Positions 54,524-63,832 are shown, counted from the stretch's first letter. The stretch is DNA of 64,000 nt from Paenibacillus plantarum (GCF_013141695.1 NZ_WHNY01000019.1:1-64000), one strand, 5' to 3'. Notes: a model not told the origin generated them from the letters alone. Program-made: numbers and translations.

Positions 54524-55582
54524 TCACTTAGATAGTTCTCTGACTGGATTGAACCACGCATCTTCAACAGGTAGAAATTTTTCTTTGCCCGTCTTTTGCT
54601 TGAATAGGCCAGAATCCATTGAATCTTTCGGCAGGAACACCATTGGATTCTTGGTTACAGCTTCTGACGTAAATACATCTCGAAGTTTCTTCTGATCTTC
54701 AACACTAATTGTCCCCGTATTGATAGCAAATGGTGAGTTAAGCACCGGTGTCGAAGAAATAATCGTAAACTCTTTGCCAATTAGCGTGTTAAAAGGTTCC
54801 GCTGCTCCCTGTTTCACTTTGTACACGGCACCAGCTTTATTCGCTGTTCCCGATTCAAGATCAACATAATTAGCCACACAAGTATCGCAGAAGGCTGCTA
54901 CATCTGCTTTGCCTGTAAGTAGATTCACAGCAGACCCTTGATGCGAGCCTCCGTACATCACTTCAGTGAAAAACTTATCCTTACCGCCTTGAAGTAAATC
55001 ATCTGGTGTTAGACTCTTGAATTTGTCTTGTTTGCTGAAATAACTGATAATTCCAGCTGATGGCACTTTAAAACCAGATGTTGAGGAATTGGAAACGAAT
55101 GAGAACTTCTTGCCAGCTATCGGATCGATACCAAAGCCATTGCTATTTTTATAGGGAGCTTCCTCACCTTTACGTACATTTATCCAACTGAAATAGACCG
55201 CATCATCCAATGTCCCTGACTCTCCACTGGGAACAACAAGTGGTTGAACTTTTTTGTTTTTAGCATTGGCTTCCACATAGCCTTGTGGGCCCATATAAGC
55301 AACATCCGCACTTCCGTTAGCAATCGCCTCGATCGCAATGATGTAGTCCGTAGTTGTTTTATGCTCAACTTTCTTTCCTGTCGCTGTTTCAATCACTTTC
55401 CCTAATTCATCCCGTGCATTTTTCAAATCTGCACCAGACTCATTCGGATACCACACCATCGTGATGGTGTCTTTCGTCTTTACAACCGCAGAAGCTTTTT
55501 CTGTTTCTCCCGATTTGGAACCACAACCAGCTACAACCGCAACCAGAGATATTGAAATAATGAGCGACATCATCTTTTTCAC
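54524..55582 (-). CDS. phnD: phosphonate-binding lipoprotein PhnD
   Basis: 352 residues from GTG 55582 (GGAGGAG 7 bases upstream). Lipobox VVAGC with lipidated Cys20, then the binding-protein fold (TITMVWYPNESGADL; SADVAYMGPQGYVEAN) typical of PhnD. Binds alkylphosphonates outside the membrane and delivers them to PhnC/E1/E2. A 101-base gap separates it from phnL and may hold an extra promoter, but no clear boxes are seen. Confidence 0.95.
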   Translation of the reverse strand: MKKMMSLIISISLVAVVAGCGSKSGETEKASAVVKTKDTITMVWYPNESGADLKNARDELGKVIETATGKKVEHKTTTDYIIAIEAIANGSADVAYMGPQGYVEANAKNKKVQPLVVPSGESGTLDDAVYFSWINVRKGEEAPYKNSNGFGIDPIAGKKFSFVSNSSTSGFKVPSAGIISYFSKQDKFKSLTPDDLLQGGKDKFFTEVMYGGSHQGSAVNLLTGKADVAAFCDTCVANYVDLESGTANKAGAVYKVKQGAAEPFNTLIGKEFTIISSTPVLNSPFAINTGTISVEDQKKLRDVFTSEAVTKNPMVFLPKDSMDSGLFKQKTGKEKFLPVEDAWFNPVRELSK

Positions 55583-55683
55583 TTAAAAGCTCCTCCTGAT
55601 CATCCCAATCGTATTTTAAGTACAAGCCCAGTATAGTACTCATTTATTTTCAGAATGTTCCGCTAATTTTAAGATGTTGTAAG

Positions 55684-56397
55684 TTATTTCATTTTCTCTG
55701 CTACTGTACATGTACCGTTCCTTATTTGATACTCCCGATCACACAAATTCTCCATAAATTCAAGGTCATGAAAGATACCCAGCATGGTTGTGCCTTGCTT
55801 CATCAACTGTTCGATTAGAAGCTTGACCTTCCGTTTCGAGCTGTTATCAAGACTAGCCGTTGGTTCATCGAGAAGCAACAATCGCGGGCGCTTGACCATC
55901 GCTCTAGCAATATTTAACCGCAGCTTTTCCCCACCAGAGAAGGTTGCCGGGTAGCTGTCCCATAAACTGTAGTCCAACTCAAAGTGCTCCAGGATCTTTA
56001 TTGTCTCCACCTCGGCGTAGTCCCTTGGATGCCCCATTTCCACTATGGCATTCTGTACAAGCTCCCTTGCCGTTGTTCGAGGCATCACATTCAGGAACTG
56101 GGATACATAGCCGATTTCATGCTTCCGAAGCTCAATGATGCTCCGCTCACTCGCTGCAGCCAAATCGATGGTGCCATACCTCTCCGAGTTATACCAAAGG
56201 TGTCCAGCATTAGGCAAATACGTTCGATAAATACATTTAAGGACTGTGGATTTACCACTCCCGCTTTTGCCGGTAATACCGATGAACTCGCCTTCCTTCA
56301 GAAACAAATTAACATCTTCCACCGCTGGAATATGCTTATTGAGGTTGTGCAATGTAAACGATTTGGTCAAATGTTCAATTGACAGCAGGTTTTCCAT
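55684..56397 (-). CDS. phnL: C-P lyase accessory ATPase PhnL
   Basis: 237 residues. Walker A GKSGSGKST, signature FSGGEKLRLNIARAM and Walker B LLLLDEPTASLDNS mark an ABC-type ATPase. In the C-P lyase machine PhnL docks on PhnK of the core complex. The start has GGAGG about 10 bases upstream; it follows phnM by 17 bases. Confidence 0.95.
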   Translation of the reverse strand: MENLLSIEHLTKSFTLHNLNKHIPAVEDVNLFLKEGEFIGITGKSGSGKSTVLKCIYRTYLPNAGHLWYNSERYGTIDLAAASERSIIELRKHEIGYVSQFLNVMPRTTARELVQNAIVEMGHPRDYAEVETIKILEHFELDYSLWDSYPATFSGGEKLRLNIARAMVKRPRLLLLDEPTASLDNSSKRKVKLLIEQLMKQGTTMLGIFHDLEFMENLCDREYQIRNGTCTVAEKMK

Positions 56398-56414
56398 ACC
56401 CTTTTCACCTCCTG

Positions 56415-57596
56415 TTAATCCCTATAATTCGTTTTTTGAATTAATTTACCGTCAACGAAAACGGTCGTTACAACGGGGAAGTCGTCCATATCTAAAAGCT
56501 CTATGAAAAGCAGATCGGCTTTCTTGCCTTCCTGAAGGGAGCCGTAATCTGCATCAATGTTCACGGCTTGAGCAGGGTGCAGAGTGACCAATTTGAACTT
56601 CTCCACCAGGTCTTGCCGCTGAGGGCCTGCCAGTTGGAATACTGCATGTAGCATGGATGCCGGATAGTAGTCACTGCACAAAATGTCAATGCAGCCATCT
56701 TGTATCGCTTCAGTTGCAGACAAATTGCCACTGTGTGAGCCTCCTAGAATGACGTTAGGAGCACCTGCAACCGTATGAAGTCCTTTTTCCTTGGCTCTGC
56801 GAGCGATATCCAGCGTGATCGGAAACTCACTAATGGTTGTTCCAAAGCTTTGTACAATATCCAGCTTCTCCAGTGAATCGTCGTCATGCGAAGCAATCGC
56901 AATGTTCCTTGCTTGTGCCATTTCAGCGATCTCGCGAATGGCGTCTTCTGTCATCTTTTCCTTTGTCTGATGACTTGCGAGTAAAACCGCGATATTCTCA
57001 TCACTCACATGATCGTAACCGCGCACATTTTTGATATACACTTCAAGATCTCTGTACTGTCCTTGACCTGGCGTGTGATCCATGAAAGAAACGAGATGTA
57101 CTTTCTCCTCTTGGATGTAATTTTTTAAATTATCGATTTGATCCACATTATCAATTTCAAATCTGGCATGGAAACGATGACGAATGAGATGCTTGCTATT
57201 GTGCGTCTCATCAATCAAGTCAATCAGTTTGCGCACATTTTCCGGTTCTCGAATCGGACGATACTTATAATCCGCAGACTTGAAGATTGACAAGGAGTGA
57301 TACATCGTTGTAATCCCATGTGAGATGAGTTCCTTTTCTGTTTCGCGTATGCTTAACTTGAAGTTAAACAGGGAAGTCGGCCTTGGCGCCGTCATGTGCT
57401 CAATATAATCCGAGTGAATGTCGATCATGCCTGGTGCCACATAGACCCCATATGCATCAATCACTTCCACGCCAACTTCCACATGGATCTCGCCTTTAAG
57501 AGCTATACGTGCAATACGATCCTCCACCACTAGTAGATCAAAACCTTCTAACATTGCATGTTCCGTAATCAAGATGCCGTTCGTTATCAGATACAT
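56415..57596 (-). CDS. phnM: PhnM, triphosphoribosyl-phosphonate diphosphohydrolase
   Basis: 393 residues of the amidohydrolase fold. Metal ligands in PGMIDIHSDYIEH, SFMDHTPGQG and IASHDDD. PhnM removes pyrophosphate from the alkylphosphonate triphosphate riboside, giving the 5-phosphoribosyl 1-phosphonate substrate of PhnJ. GGAGG is 7 bases before ATG. Gap of 29 bases after phnK. Confidence 0.96.
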   Translation of the reverse strand: MYLITNGILITEHAMLEGFDLLVVEDRIARIALKGEIHVEVGVEVIDAYGVYVAPGMIDIHSDYIEHMTAPRPTSLFNFKLSIRETEKELISHGITTMYHSLSIFKSADYKYRPIREPENVRKLIDLIDETHNSKHLIRHRFHARFEIDNVDQIDNLKNYIQEEKVHLVSFMDHTPGQGQYRDLEVYIKNVRGYDHVSDENIAVLLASHQTKEKMTEDAIREIAEMAQARNIAIASHDDDSLEKLDIVQSFGTTISEFPITLDIARRAKEKGLHTVAGAPNVILGGSHSGNLSATEAIQDGCIDILCSDYYPASMLHAVFQLAGPQRQDLVEKFKLVTLHPAQAVNIDADYGSLQEGKKADLLFIELLDMDDFPVVTTVFVDGKLIQKTNYRD

Positions 57597-57625
57597 TTCA
57601 AATCCTCCTTATACAATTCGATTCT

Positions 57626-58471
57626 CTATAGTAGTGAGTGCACTAATTGCTGCGTATAGGCATGTTGCGGATCCTCAAGGATCTGATCCGTCAATCCCTG
57701 TTCAACGACTCGCCCATCCAACATAACCATGGTTCGGTCCGCCAACATTCGGATGACACCAAGATCATGAGATACAAGCAGCATACTAATTTGCAATTCG
57801 CGTTGTAGGTGTTTGATAAGGTCCAATACATTCGCTTGCACAGATAAATCAAGTCCAGTCGTTACTTCGTCCAAAAGCAGAATCGGTGGATTATTGGAAA
57901 GTGCTTTGGCAATTTGAACACGCTGCTGCATGCCACCCGAGAAGTTCTTCGGTGCTTCCATCTTTCTGTACACAGGAATATGAACCTTCTCCAAGAGTTC
58001 ACTTCCCCGTGCTTCCATTGCTGATACCTGTCGATGTCCGGCAGCGATCATTTTCTCCGCAATATTACCGATCGAGGAGAATTCCATCCGTAAGCCTAGT
58101 ACCGGATTTTGATACACCTTACCCATAAGATGATTACGGATATACTTTTTTTGCTGAGATGACTCTTGAAATAGGTTTCTCTCGCCTTGTTGATACGGTT
58201 GCAGATAAGCCTCACCGCCGCTGACTTCTTGGTCAAAATAAAGACATCGCATGAGTGTCGACTTCCCACTTCCACTCTCACCAACGATACCCAGCACCTC
58301 ACCGGGATATAGATCGAACGAAATGTCCTGACAAGCGTAGACGGTTCCGCATGACCTGCAGTAGTTATTTTCCAACTTTCTTTGCTCCTGATTGTTGCAC
58401 TGTTCACAGCCAGTACCGAATCGTTTATCCAAATGGCTCACACGCATAATAGGGGGTGCGATTGGGCTCAT
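57626..58471 (-). CDS. phnK: C-P lyase accessory ATPase PhnK with four-cysteine insert
   Basis: 281 residues. Walker A GESGSGKST, signature NFSGGMQQRVQIAKAL and Walker B LLLDEVTTGLDLS. Unlike the E. coli protein, residues about 20-45 carry CEQC ... CRSC (Cys22, 25, 38, 41), a zinc-ribbon-like insert ahead of the first beta strands. Similar inserts occur in some Firmicutes by my recollection. GGAGG lies about 7 bases before ATG. PhnK caps the PhnGHIJ core. Confidence 0.94.
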   Translation of the reverse strand: MSPIAPPIMRVSHLDKRFGTGCEQCNNQEQRKLENNYCRSCGTVYACQDISFDLYPGEVLGIVGESGSGKSTLMRCLYFDQEVSGGEAYLQPYQQGERNLFQESSQQKKYIRNHLMGKVYQNPVLGLRMEFSSIGNIAEKMIAAGHRQVSAMEARGSELLEKVHIPVYRKMEAPKNFSGGMQQRVQIAKALSNNPPILLLDEVTTGLDLSVQANVLDLIKHLQRELQISMLLVSHDLGVIRMLADRTMVMLDGRVVEQGLTDQILEDPQHAYTQQLVHSLL

Positions 58472-58492
58472 CTAAGCGCCTCCTCTTCCTCT

Positions 58493-59335
58493 TTAGAAAA
58501 TCTTTTGGTTCAACTTATCCAAGCAATAGCTCGAATCATTGCATTGATAGAACGTAATATCTTCTTCTTCGTTATATAACTCATCCATGAAAACTTCCGT
58601 TGCTCCACATAGCTTGCAAGACACATCGGTGAACGATTCTGGCTCGAACGGAACATCGTCGAAAGCCAATGAAACGACTTGTGTGTAAGGCGGAACGGCA
58701 TAAATTTTCTTTTCACGACCGGCTCCCAATAAAATCAACGCTTCCGAGTAATTCAACTTATGATTATCGAACTTGGGTATCGGGCTTGGCGCCATCACAT
58801 AGCGATCATGCACCATGACAGGATGATCAGCCCCCGTAGACACACTGCGGTATTTCATAATTTGTTCAAATAACATCAACCATGCGCCACTGTAGTCTTT
58901 CTCCCCATGCAACCGCTTTGTTTCACGTTCACTGGATTCGTACATGCGCAATGGTTCAGGCATAGGAACTTGTAGAACCAAAATTTGCTCCGAAGTAAGC
59001 GGAATTTCCGGAATCCGGTGGCGGGATTGAATAAGAGTGGCTTCCGAAGTAGCTTCAACCGCAGTAACCCCTGTCGTCTTATGAATAAGTTTCTTAATAC
59101 TTACCGCATTAACCGATTCATCGGTGCCTTGGTCAATGACTTTAAGCACATCGCTTTTCCCGATCAATGACAAAGTTAGTTGTAAGCCCCCTGTTCCCCA
59201 TCCGCGCCCGATCGGCAGCTCTCGTGATGCAAAGGGAACCTGGTAACCTGGAATTGCAATTGCCTTCAGTGTGGCACGCCGGATTTCTCTCTTCGATCCT
59301 TCGTCCAAAAATGCAAAGTTGTATTGAATTCGCAT
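58493..59335 (-). CDS. phnJ: PhnJ, radical SAM C-P lyase
   Basis: 280 residues. The cysteine motif for the [4Fe-4S] cluster is CKLCGATEVF ... QCNDSSYC near the C-terminus (about residues 239-270), the unusual CxxC-x21-CxxxxxC spacing of PhnJ. PhnJ cleaves the C-P bond by a SAM radical mechanism, releasing the alkane and phosphoribosyl 1,2-cyclic phosphate. GGAGG precedes ATG by about 8 bases. Gap to phnI is 5 bases. Confidence 0.97.
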   Translation of the reverse strand: MRIQYNFAFLDEGSKREIRRATLKAIAIPGYQVPFASRELPIGRGWGTGGLQLTLSLIGKSDVLKVIDQGTDESVNAVSIKKLIHKTTGVTAVEATSEATLIQSRHRIPEIPLTSEQILVLQVPMPEPLRMYESSERETKRLHGEKDYSGAWLMLFEQIMKYRSVSTGADHPVMVHDRYVMAPSPIPKFDNHKLNYSEALILLGAGREKKIYAVPPYTQVVSLAFDDVPFEPESFTDVSCKLCGATEVFMDELYNEEEDITFYQCNDSSYCLDKLNQKIF

Positions 59336-59340
59336 GTGCT

Positions 59341-60459
59341 TTACACCTCCTGGTTTGGATCAGCTGAGCGTTTTCTCGTCTTGCGAACATCATTGAGCTT
59401 AGCTTGAAATGTTACATAATGTGGCATCTTTAAGTGAGAAATAAAACCAGTTGATTCTACGGAATCAATATGAAAGAGGACAAATTCCTCATTTTGCGTC
59501 GGAATCAGCTTGTCGCCCTTTTCAAGACTTTTATCTAAAATGCTCATAGCAATAGCTTTCGTTTCATTCTGTCCATAACAGAGACCGTAACCGAACTCTA
59601 GTTGAAGTTCCTTCCTGCCATTCTCTTTCTCCACGGTAACTGGAACCAGCATCTCCACTTCTGTCACCTTAATGTCGCCGATATAATAGGATTCTTCCTC
59701 TTCGTGAGAAGAGTCCAGCGGGGTATCTATATACACCGGAATATCGCCAACACGCAATTCACCAACGGTTGGATGAACCATTCCGTAGCCGCGGATAACC
59801 GCATATGCTAAGGAAGTGACGGCACCAGTCTGACCTCTCGTCAATATCTGAAGTTTCTCACTTCGTGAAGCCGGGAACGTCAGGCTCGTGCGGGTTACAT
59901 CGTCTGGTTCCGTATTATCGATTGGACAATCAGTAATGAGACCTTCTTTTCTCAAATAATCCAATACTTTGGGAAGTCGTCCGTCCAGATCTTCCATCTC
60001 ATTCCTATCTATAAGCTGATAGGATTCCAGCCATTCAGCTACTTGATCTTCCGTTTCATCCATTAAATCAAAGTCTAGGAGACGATGTGAATAATCAGCC
60101 GATGCGCCTAAAATTTGCCCGCCAGGGATATCTTTAAACGAAGCTGAAATTCTTCGATCAACGCGCATTTCCTCCGGTGCCACCGTTCTGGAGTAATGCT
60201 TTCTTGGGAGCGTAGAACGATAGGCCCTTAGCAGAAAGACAGCTTCTTCCGGATTACCTTCCGCCTGTTTGATGGCAAGCGCCGCAAGCTGCTCACTATA
60301 CATGCTGCTCTCCGACATCACTTGATCAATAAGCCCTCTCATTCCTGCTTCGATGGCATCGACATTCAGTACTTTCCCTAGCCGTAAACGTTCGAACTGC
60401 ATGCGTTTCAGAGATTCTTCTATTGCACGTGTACCGCCTTTAACCGCTACATAACCCAT
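59341..60459 (-). CDS. phnI: PhnI, purine-ribosyl phosphonate transferase subunit
   Basis: 372 residues. Start MGYVAVKGGTRAIEESLKRM, then QILGASADYSHRLLDFDLMD and IDNTEPDDVTRTSLTFPASR, hallmark segments of PhnI. With PhnG, H and L it transfers phosphonate onto the ribose of ATP, replacing adenine. GGAGGAG lies about 8 bases before ATG. Gap to phnH is 2 bases. Confidence 0.97.
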   Translation of the reverse strand: MGYVAVKGGTRAIEESLKRMQFERLRLGKVLNVDAIEAGMRGLIDQVMSESSMYSEQLAALAIKQAEGNPEEAVFLLRAYRSTLPRKHYSRTVAPEEMRVDRRISASFKDIPGGQILGASADYSHRLLDFDLMDETEDQVAEWLESYQLIDRNEMEDLDGRLPKVLDYLRKEGLITDCPIDNTEPDDVTRTSLTFPASRSEKLQILTRGQTGAVTSLAYAVIRGYGMVHPTVGELRVGDIPVYIDTPLDSSHEEEESYYIGDIKVTEVEMLVPVTVEKENGRKELQLEFGYGLCYGQNETKAIAMSILDKSLEKGDKLIPTQNEEFVLFHIDSVESTGFISHLKMPHYVTFQAKLNDVRKTRKRSADPNQEV

Positions 60460-60461
60460 AA

Positions 60462-61055
60462 TTAGAACTCCTCCTTCACAATCTGAGTGGTTCTAGGTAA
60501 AGCCCAAATGTGGTGGGAGTCATCCACAAAAATCAAATCTATTCCTAACGGATACTCGCTGTTTCGCTGTGTCCGGATATCCAACCAGTCTTCGTTCATG
60601 GCGATCTCTTTTTTCGTTTCAGCCTGAATGCCAGGCCCGGTCATCCGCACCTTGATTCCTTGAGCCAATAAGCTAGTTGTTTCAATGATGATGGTCGCGG
60701 AGCGGTGGGGATCCTGCAGATCACCGATTTTGGCTGCCTCAAGGGCTTGCAGCAAACGCCCAGGAGCTGCATCAAGCAGGATAAAGATGAAGTCCGCCTT
60801 CTCCAACTCAGCTTCCTTGGCATAGGTTAGTTGACTCAGTAAATGAGCCATCTTGCTTTCACGTTCAGATACTACATTGAACGTGACCTCCGTATCGAGC
60901 AGCATATGCGCTAGAATCGAAGTTGCCGCTAAGCACTCTAGCGTCTGATTAAGCTTCCCCGCTTCTTCAGAGAGATCAGCAATCGTTCCTGGCCTCGACA
61001 TGACATCAATGACTTGACGATATGCTGTCTGGATGTCGTGAACTTTATCTAGCAT
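60462..61055 (-). CDS. phnH: PhnH, C-P lyase core subunit
   Basis: 197 residues from ATG 61055 (AAAGGAGAG 8 bases upstream; the frame opens at 61211 but overlaps phnG). N-terminus HDIQTAYRQVIDVMSRPGTI and the later AKIGDLQDPHRSATIIIET match the PhnH fold. Part of the PhnGHIJ core. Gap to phnG is 16 bases. Confidence 0.94.
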   Translation of the reverse strand: MLDKVHDIQTAYRQVIDVMSRPGTIADLSEEAGKLNQTLECLAATSILAHMLLDTEVTFNVVSERESKMAHLLSQLTYAKEAELEKADFIFILLDAAPGRLLQALEAAKIGDLQDPHRSATIIIETTSLLAQGIKVRMTGPGIQAETKKEIAMNEDWLDIRTQRNSEYPLGIDLIFVDDSHHIWALPRTTQIVKEEF

Positions 61056-61071
61056 GTTTGATTCTCTCCTT

Positions 61072-61497
61072 TCAATCTTCATCCATCGTTTCAAAGTCCA
61101 CTTTGGTTTGCAGTAACTTTCTTTGCTGCGCTTCGCATGATGACGCAATAAGCAGACTTTCCCTTTGCAATTCAACTGACCAAGACGCCGTTTCTTCCAA
61201 ATTAGCTGCATACGCCGCGTCGATAACAGCCAATTCGTAGGCTTTATCTGGTTCGTCTCCTTTGATGATGCCCATTCCTAAGGCTCCTTCGATCCGAACC
61301 TTGCACTCCGTTACAAGCACCTCTCCTAGGTAAAACAAGCTCTTCTGTGCAGTTTCTCTTACCTGAACCATAACAAGACCATGATTAGGCTCCTCAATAA
61401 CAGCGACATGATATTTGCTTTTAATGTCATTCGCCATAGCCGATATAAGTTGGGCTGAACCATGGATCAAAATTTCTGTCCGTTGCTTTCGATTCAT
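61072..61497 (-). CDS. phnG: PhnG, C-P lyase core subunit
   Basis: 141 residues: MNRKQRTEILIHGSAQLISA, GLVMVQVRETAQKSLFYLGE and VRIEGALGMGIIKGDEPDKA are the PhnG hallmarks. First core gene, 94 bases after phnF, a gap that may include a secondary promoter. AGGAAGGGG precedes ATG. Confidence 0.95.
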   Translation of the reverse strand: MNRKQRTEILIHGSAQLISAMANDIKSKYHVAVIEEPNHGLVMVQVRETAQKSLFYLGEVLVTECKVRIEGALGMGIIKGDEPDKAYELAVIDAAYAANLEETASWSVELQRESLLIASSCEAQQRKLLQTKVDFETMDED

Positions 61498-61591
61498 TTG
61501 AAAGCCCCTTCCTGTTAACTTGTGTATTTCTCAAAACCTACTCTATCTTGTTGCCAGGTTAGCGGCAGTTAAGTTTGTGTAAAGATCAGGG

Positions 61592-62293
61592 CTAGATCAC
61601 ATAGGTAAAAACATCTCCACGATACATCGTTTTGCTGTATTCCAAAGTTTGACCCGTTTTTTCATCGATACATTCGGATTCCAGGACCAACAATGGAATG
61701 AGTGAGGAACAAGATAGAAGCTCACGCTCATATTTCGATGGATGCGCCAATCGCAAGGTAGTCTCCGACGATTTTAAGTGGTGATAACCTTTGCTTTGAT
61801 AGTAGTAGAACATGGAGGTAATCTCTTTACCTTCTTGTTCTATCTCCGGAAATGAAGTTTCTGCAACGAATGAGATATGAAGTGCAATGGGTCTGCCGTC
61901 AATGATTCGCAAACGGCCGATTCTAAATACACGTTCATTTTCACTAACGCCCAGTGACTCATAAATTTTATTGTTGAATTCGATCGACTCGCAGAATATA
62001 TTTGTTGACTTATATTCATAGCCAAGTTCGGTCATTTTCTGACTAAAGCTCTTATTCGTTTTTAGAACCAAAGGGATACGCAGGTTTCTGTCTTGCACAA
62101 AACTGCCTTTCCCTTGCTTGGAGTAGATATAACCAAGCTCTTGCAACCGTTCGTAGGCTTTCCGAGCGGTAATTCGGGGCACTTTGTAAGCATCAGCAAG
62201 CTCGTTCTCAGAAGGCAATTTATCATGAGGCTCATATCTGCCAGATTGGATCGATACGATAAGATGATCCATAATATCCATCTCTTCAGACAA
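61592..62293 (-). CDS. phnF: GntR-family regulator PhnF (UTRA domain)
   Basis: 233 residues from TTG 62293. The winged helix (LIVSIQSGRYEPHDKLPSEN ... KVPRITARKAYERLQELGYI) is followed by a UTRA ligand domain (FRIGRLRIIDGRPIALHISF). The frame opens at ATG 62308, but GGAGGG lies 7 bases before TTG 62293. It is the expected repressor of the phn operon; unlike some Gram-negative loci, it lies inside the operon as third gene, implying autoregulation. Candidate operators lie at 63906-63941. Confidence 0.9.
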   Translation of the reverse strand: MSEEMDIMDHLIVSIQSGRYEPHDKLPSENELADAYKVPRITARKAYERLQELGYIYSKQGKGSFVQDRNLRIPLVLKTNKSFSQKMTELGYEYKSTNIFCESIEFNNKIYESLGVSENERVFRIGRLRIIDGRPIALHISFVAETSFPEIEQEGKEITSMFYYYQSKGYHHLKSSETTLRLAHPSKYERELLSCSSLIPLLVLESECIDEKTGQTLEYSKTMYRGDVFTYVI

Positions 62294-62311
62294 GGCAATT
62301 CCCTCCATTCA

Positions 62312-62944
62312 TCATCCATATTTTCTAATAAAAGCGGATAGATCGTTCAGTTCATTGAACCTTTCCTCTAATATTTCACGAGGCCAGTCCCACCAAGCAA
62401 TTTTCAACAGCTGATCGACAACCTCTTGTGGAAATCTACGTTTCAACGGTTTAGCTGGCACTCCTACAACAACGTTATAGGGCTCGATATCTTTTGTAAC
62501 AATAGCTCCCGATCCGACAACAGCGCCTGTACCGATATCGACACCCTTCATCACGATCGCCCCATGGCCGATCCAAACATCGTGACCGATGGTAACTCGG
62601 CTGCCTCTACGCCAGTCAAATATTTCCTGATCATCCCCATCAGCGAATCCATAGGCAGCTCGCCGATATGTCATATGATGCTGCGTAACGCGATCCATGG
62701 GGTGATCAACGGGATTAATACAGACATGGGAAGCAATCGAAGTGAATTTGCCCACTTCCGCATAATTAATTGTCACGTCATCCATGGTGTAGGTGTAATC
62801 ACCTAGTTGTGATTCAAGGATTTTATTGTTAGGTCCGACAGATGCCCAAGCCCCAATGTCACTATGTATAAGGTGACTACTAGAGGAGATGGCTGGCTCT
62901 GAGGATAACGGAAGGCTGGGTTGTGTTTGATGGATGTGTTTCAC
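62312..62944 (-). CDS. phosphonate-locus hexapeptide transferase
   Basis: 210 residues from GTG 62944 (AAGGAA about 10 bases upstream). Left-handed beta-helix hexapeptide repeats (VTIGHDVWIGHGAIVMKGVD; IGTGAVVGSGAIVTKDIEPY), as in LbH acetyltransferases of the phosphonate-locus type (TIGR03308 by recollection). Its substrate in C-P lyase loci is not established; acetyl transfer to an aminoalkylphosphonate, like PhnO, is possible. Gap to the PHP gene is 6 bases. Confidence 0.88.
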   Translation of the reverse strand: MKHIHQTQPSLPLSSEPAISSSSHLIHSDIGAWASVGPNNKILESQLGDYTYTMDDVTINYAEVGKFTSIASHVCINPVDHPMDRVTQHHMTYRRAAYGFADGDDQEIFDWRRGSRVTIGHDVWIGHGAIVMKGVDIGTGAVVGSGAIVTKDIEPYNVVVGVPAKPLKRRFPQEVVDQLLKIAWWDWPREILEERFNELNDLSAFIRKYG

Positions 62945-62950
62945 AAATAA

Positions 62951-63832
62951 TCAGTTCCTTTCCACGACACTTGTCTTCTCTACGAATGCCAGTTTGCGTT
63001 CCCAGAGCTCTTTTACAACGGCTATGCCTGGACTTTTACTACCGAGAAGAACTTCTTTTTCCCCATAAAAGCCATGAAAATCGGATCCGCCGGTTTGAAT
63101 AAGTCCGTAGTGGACCGCGTGCTCAATAGCCAATTGTTCATGTGCTTGATTATGAAGAGGATGCCATACCTCGATGCCTTGTAACCCTGCCTCCACCAGT
63201 TCTGGAAGAGCTTCGAAACTCCCATACTGGCCAGGATGCGCAAGCACAGGAACGCCACCCGCTTGTAAAATCATACGAATCGCATCACACGCATCGACAT
63301 ACTCCGTTGGGATATAGGCAATACCCGGTTGTTCGCCGTTCTGGCCGCGGGAAAACAGCTTTTTATATAAATCACCATAGATCGTAGTTGTGTACCCTTG
63401 ATCGATCAAAGCATGCATAATATGCTGCTTATAAATCCCCGTTCCACCTTCCGCATATTTCATCACCTCATCCAGGGTAATCGTGTACCCAGCCTGAATC
63501 AGCCGATCGATTGCTTCGAGGCAGCCAAGGTGACGTCTCTTGAGTAACGGACTGCAAAACATTTCTAACTGTGTGTTCCCAGGCTCTATATAATAACCAA
63601 GAATATGAACTCTGCGCTTTCGATCAAAATCATAGCCCGAAATTTCAATCGCTGGGATGATCTCTATCCCCCGTTCAAGTCCTCTATTTATCATTTGAGG
63701 TAATTCACTCGTCGTATCATGATTCGTTATTGCCAAATGAGTAACATCCTCTTGGATCGCCAAGTCTAAGATCTCATCAAATGTATATGAACCGTCTGAT
63801 AGTTTGGTGTGACAATGGAATTCAACTTTCAT
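62951..63832 (-). CDS. PHP-domain phosphoesterase (PhnPP-like)
   Basis: 293 residues from ATG 63832, first gene of the phn operon. PHP metal motifs: VEFHCHTKLSDG (His6, His8), AITNHDTTS, and later VLAHPGQYG and QTGGSDFHG. It resembles the PHP enzyme of Eggerthella (Elen0235, PhnPP) that hydrolyses phosphoribosyl 1,2-cyclic phosphate. No PhnP or PhnN gene occurs in this locus, so this protein is the natural candidate for that last step. AGGAGG lies 12 bases before ATG; TTG codons nearer it are too close. The rest of the family includes other phosphoesterases such as 3',5'-nucleoside bisphosphatases. Confidence 0.85.
   Translation of the reverse strand: MKVEFHCHTKLSDGSYTFDEILDLAIQEDVTHLAITNHDTTSELPQMINRGLERGIEIIPAIEISGYDFDRKRRVHILGYYIEPGNTQLEMFCSPLLKRRHLGCLEAIDRLIQAGYTITLDEVMKYAEGGTGIYKQHIMHALIDQGYTTTIYGDLYKKLFSRGQNGEQPGIAYIPTEYVDACDAIRMILQAGGVPVLAHPGQYGSFEALPELVEAGLQGIEVWHPLHNQAHEQLAIEHAVHYGLIQTGGSDFHGFYGEKEVLLGSKSPGIAVVKELWERKLAFVEKTSVVERN

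Noticed and set aside
57626..58471. PhnK as an oligopeptide ABC ATPase
   Set aside because: Sits between phnJ and phnM in a full C-P lyase operon; sequence order and signature fit PhnK.
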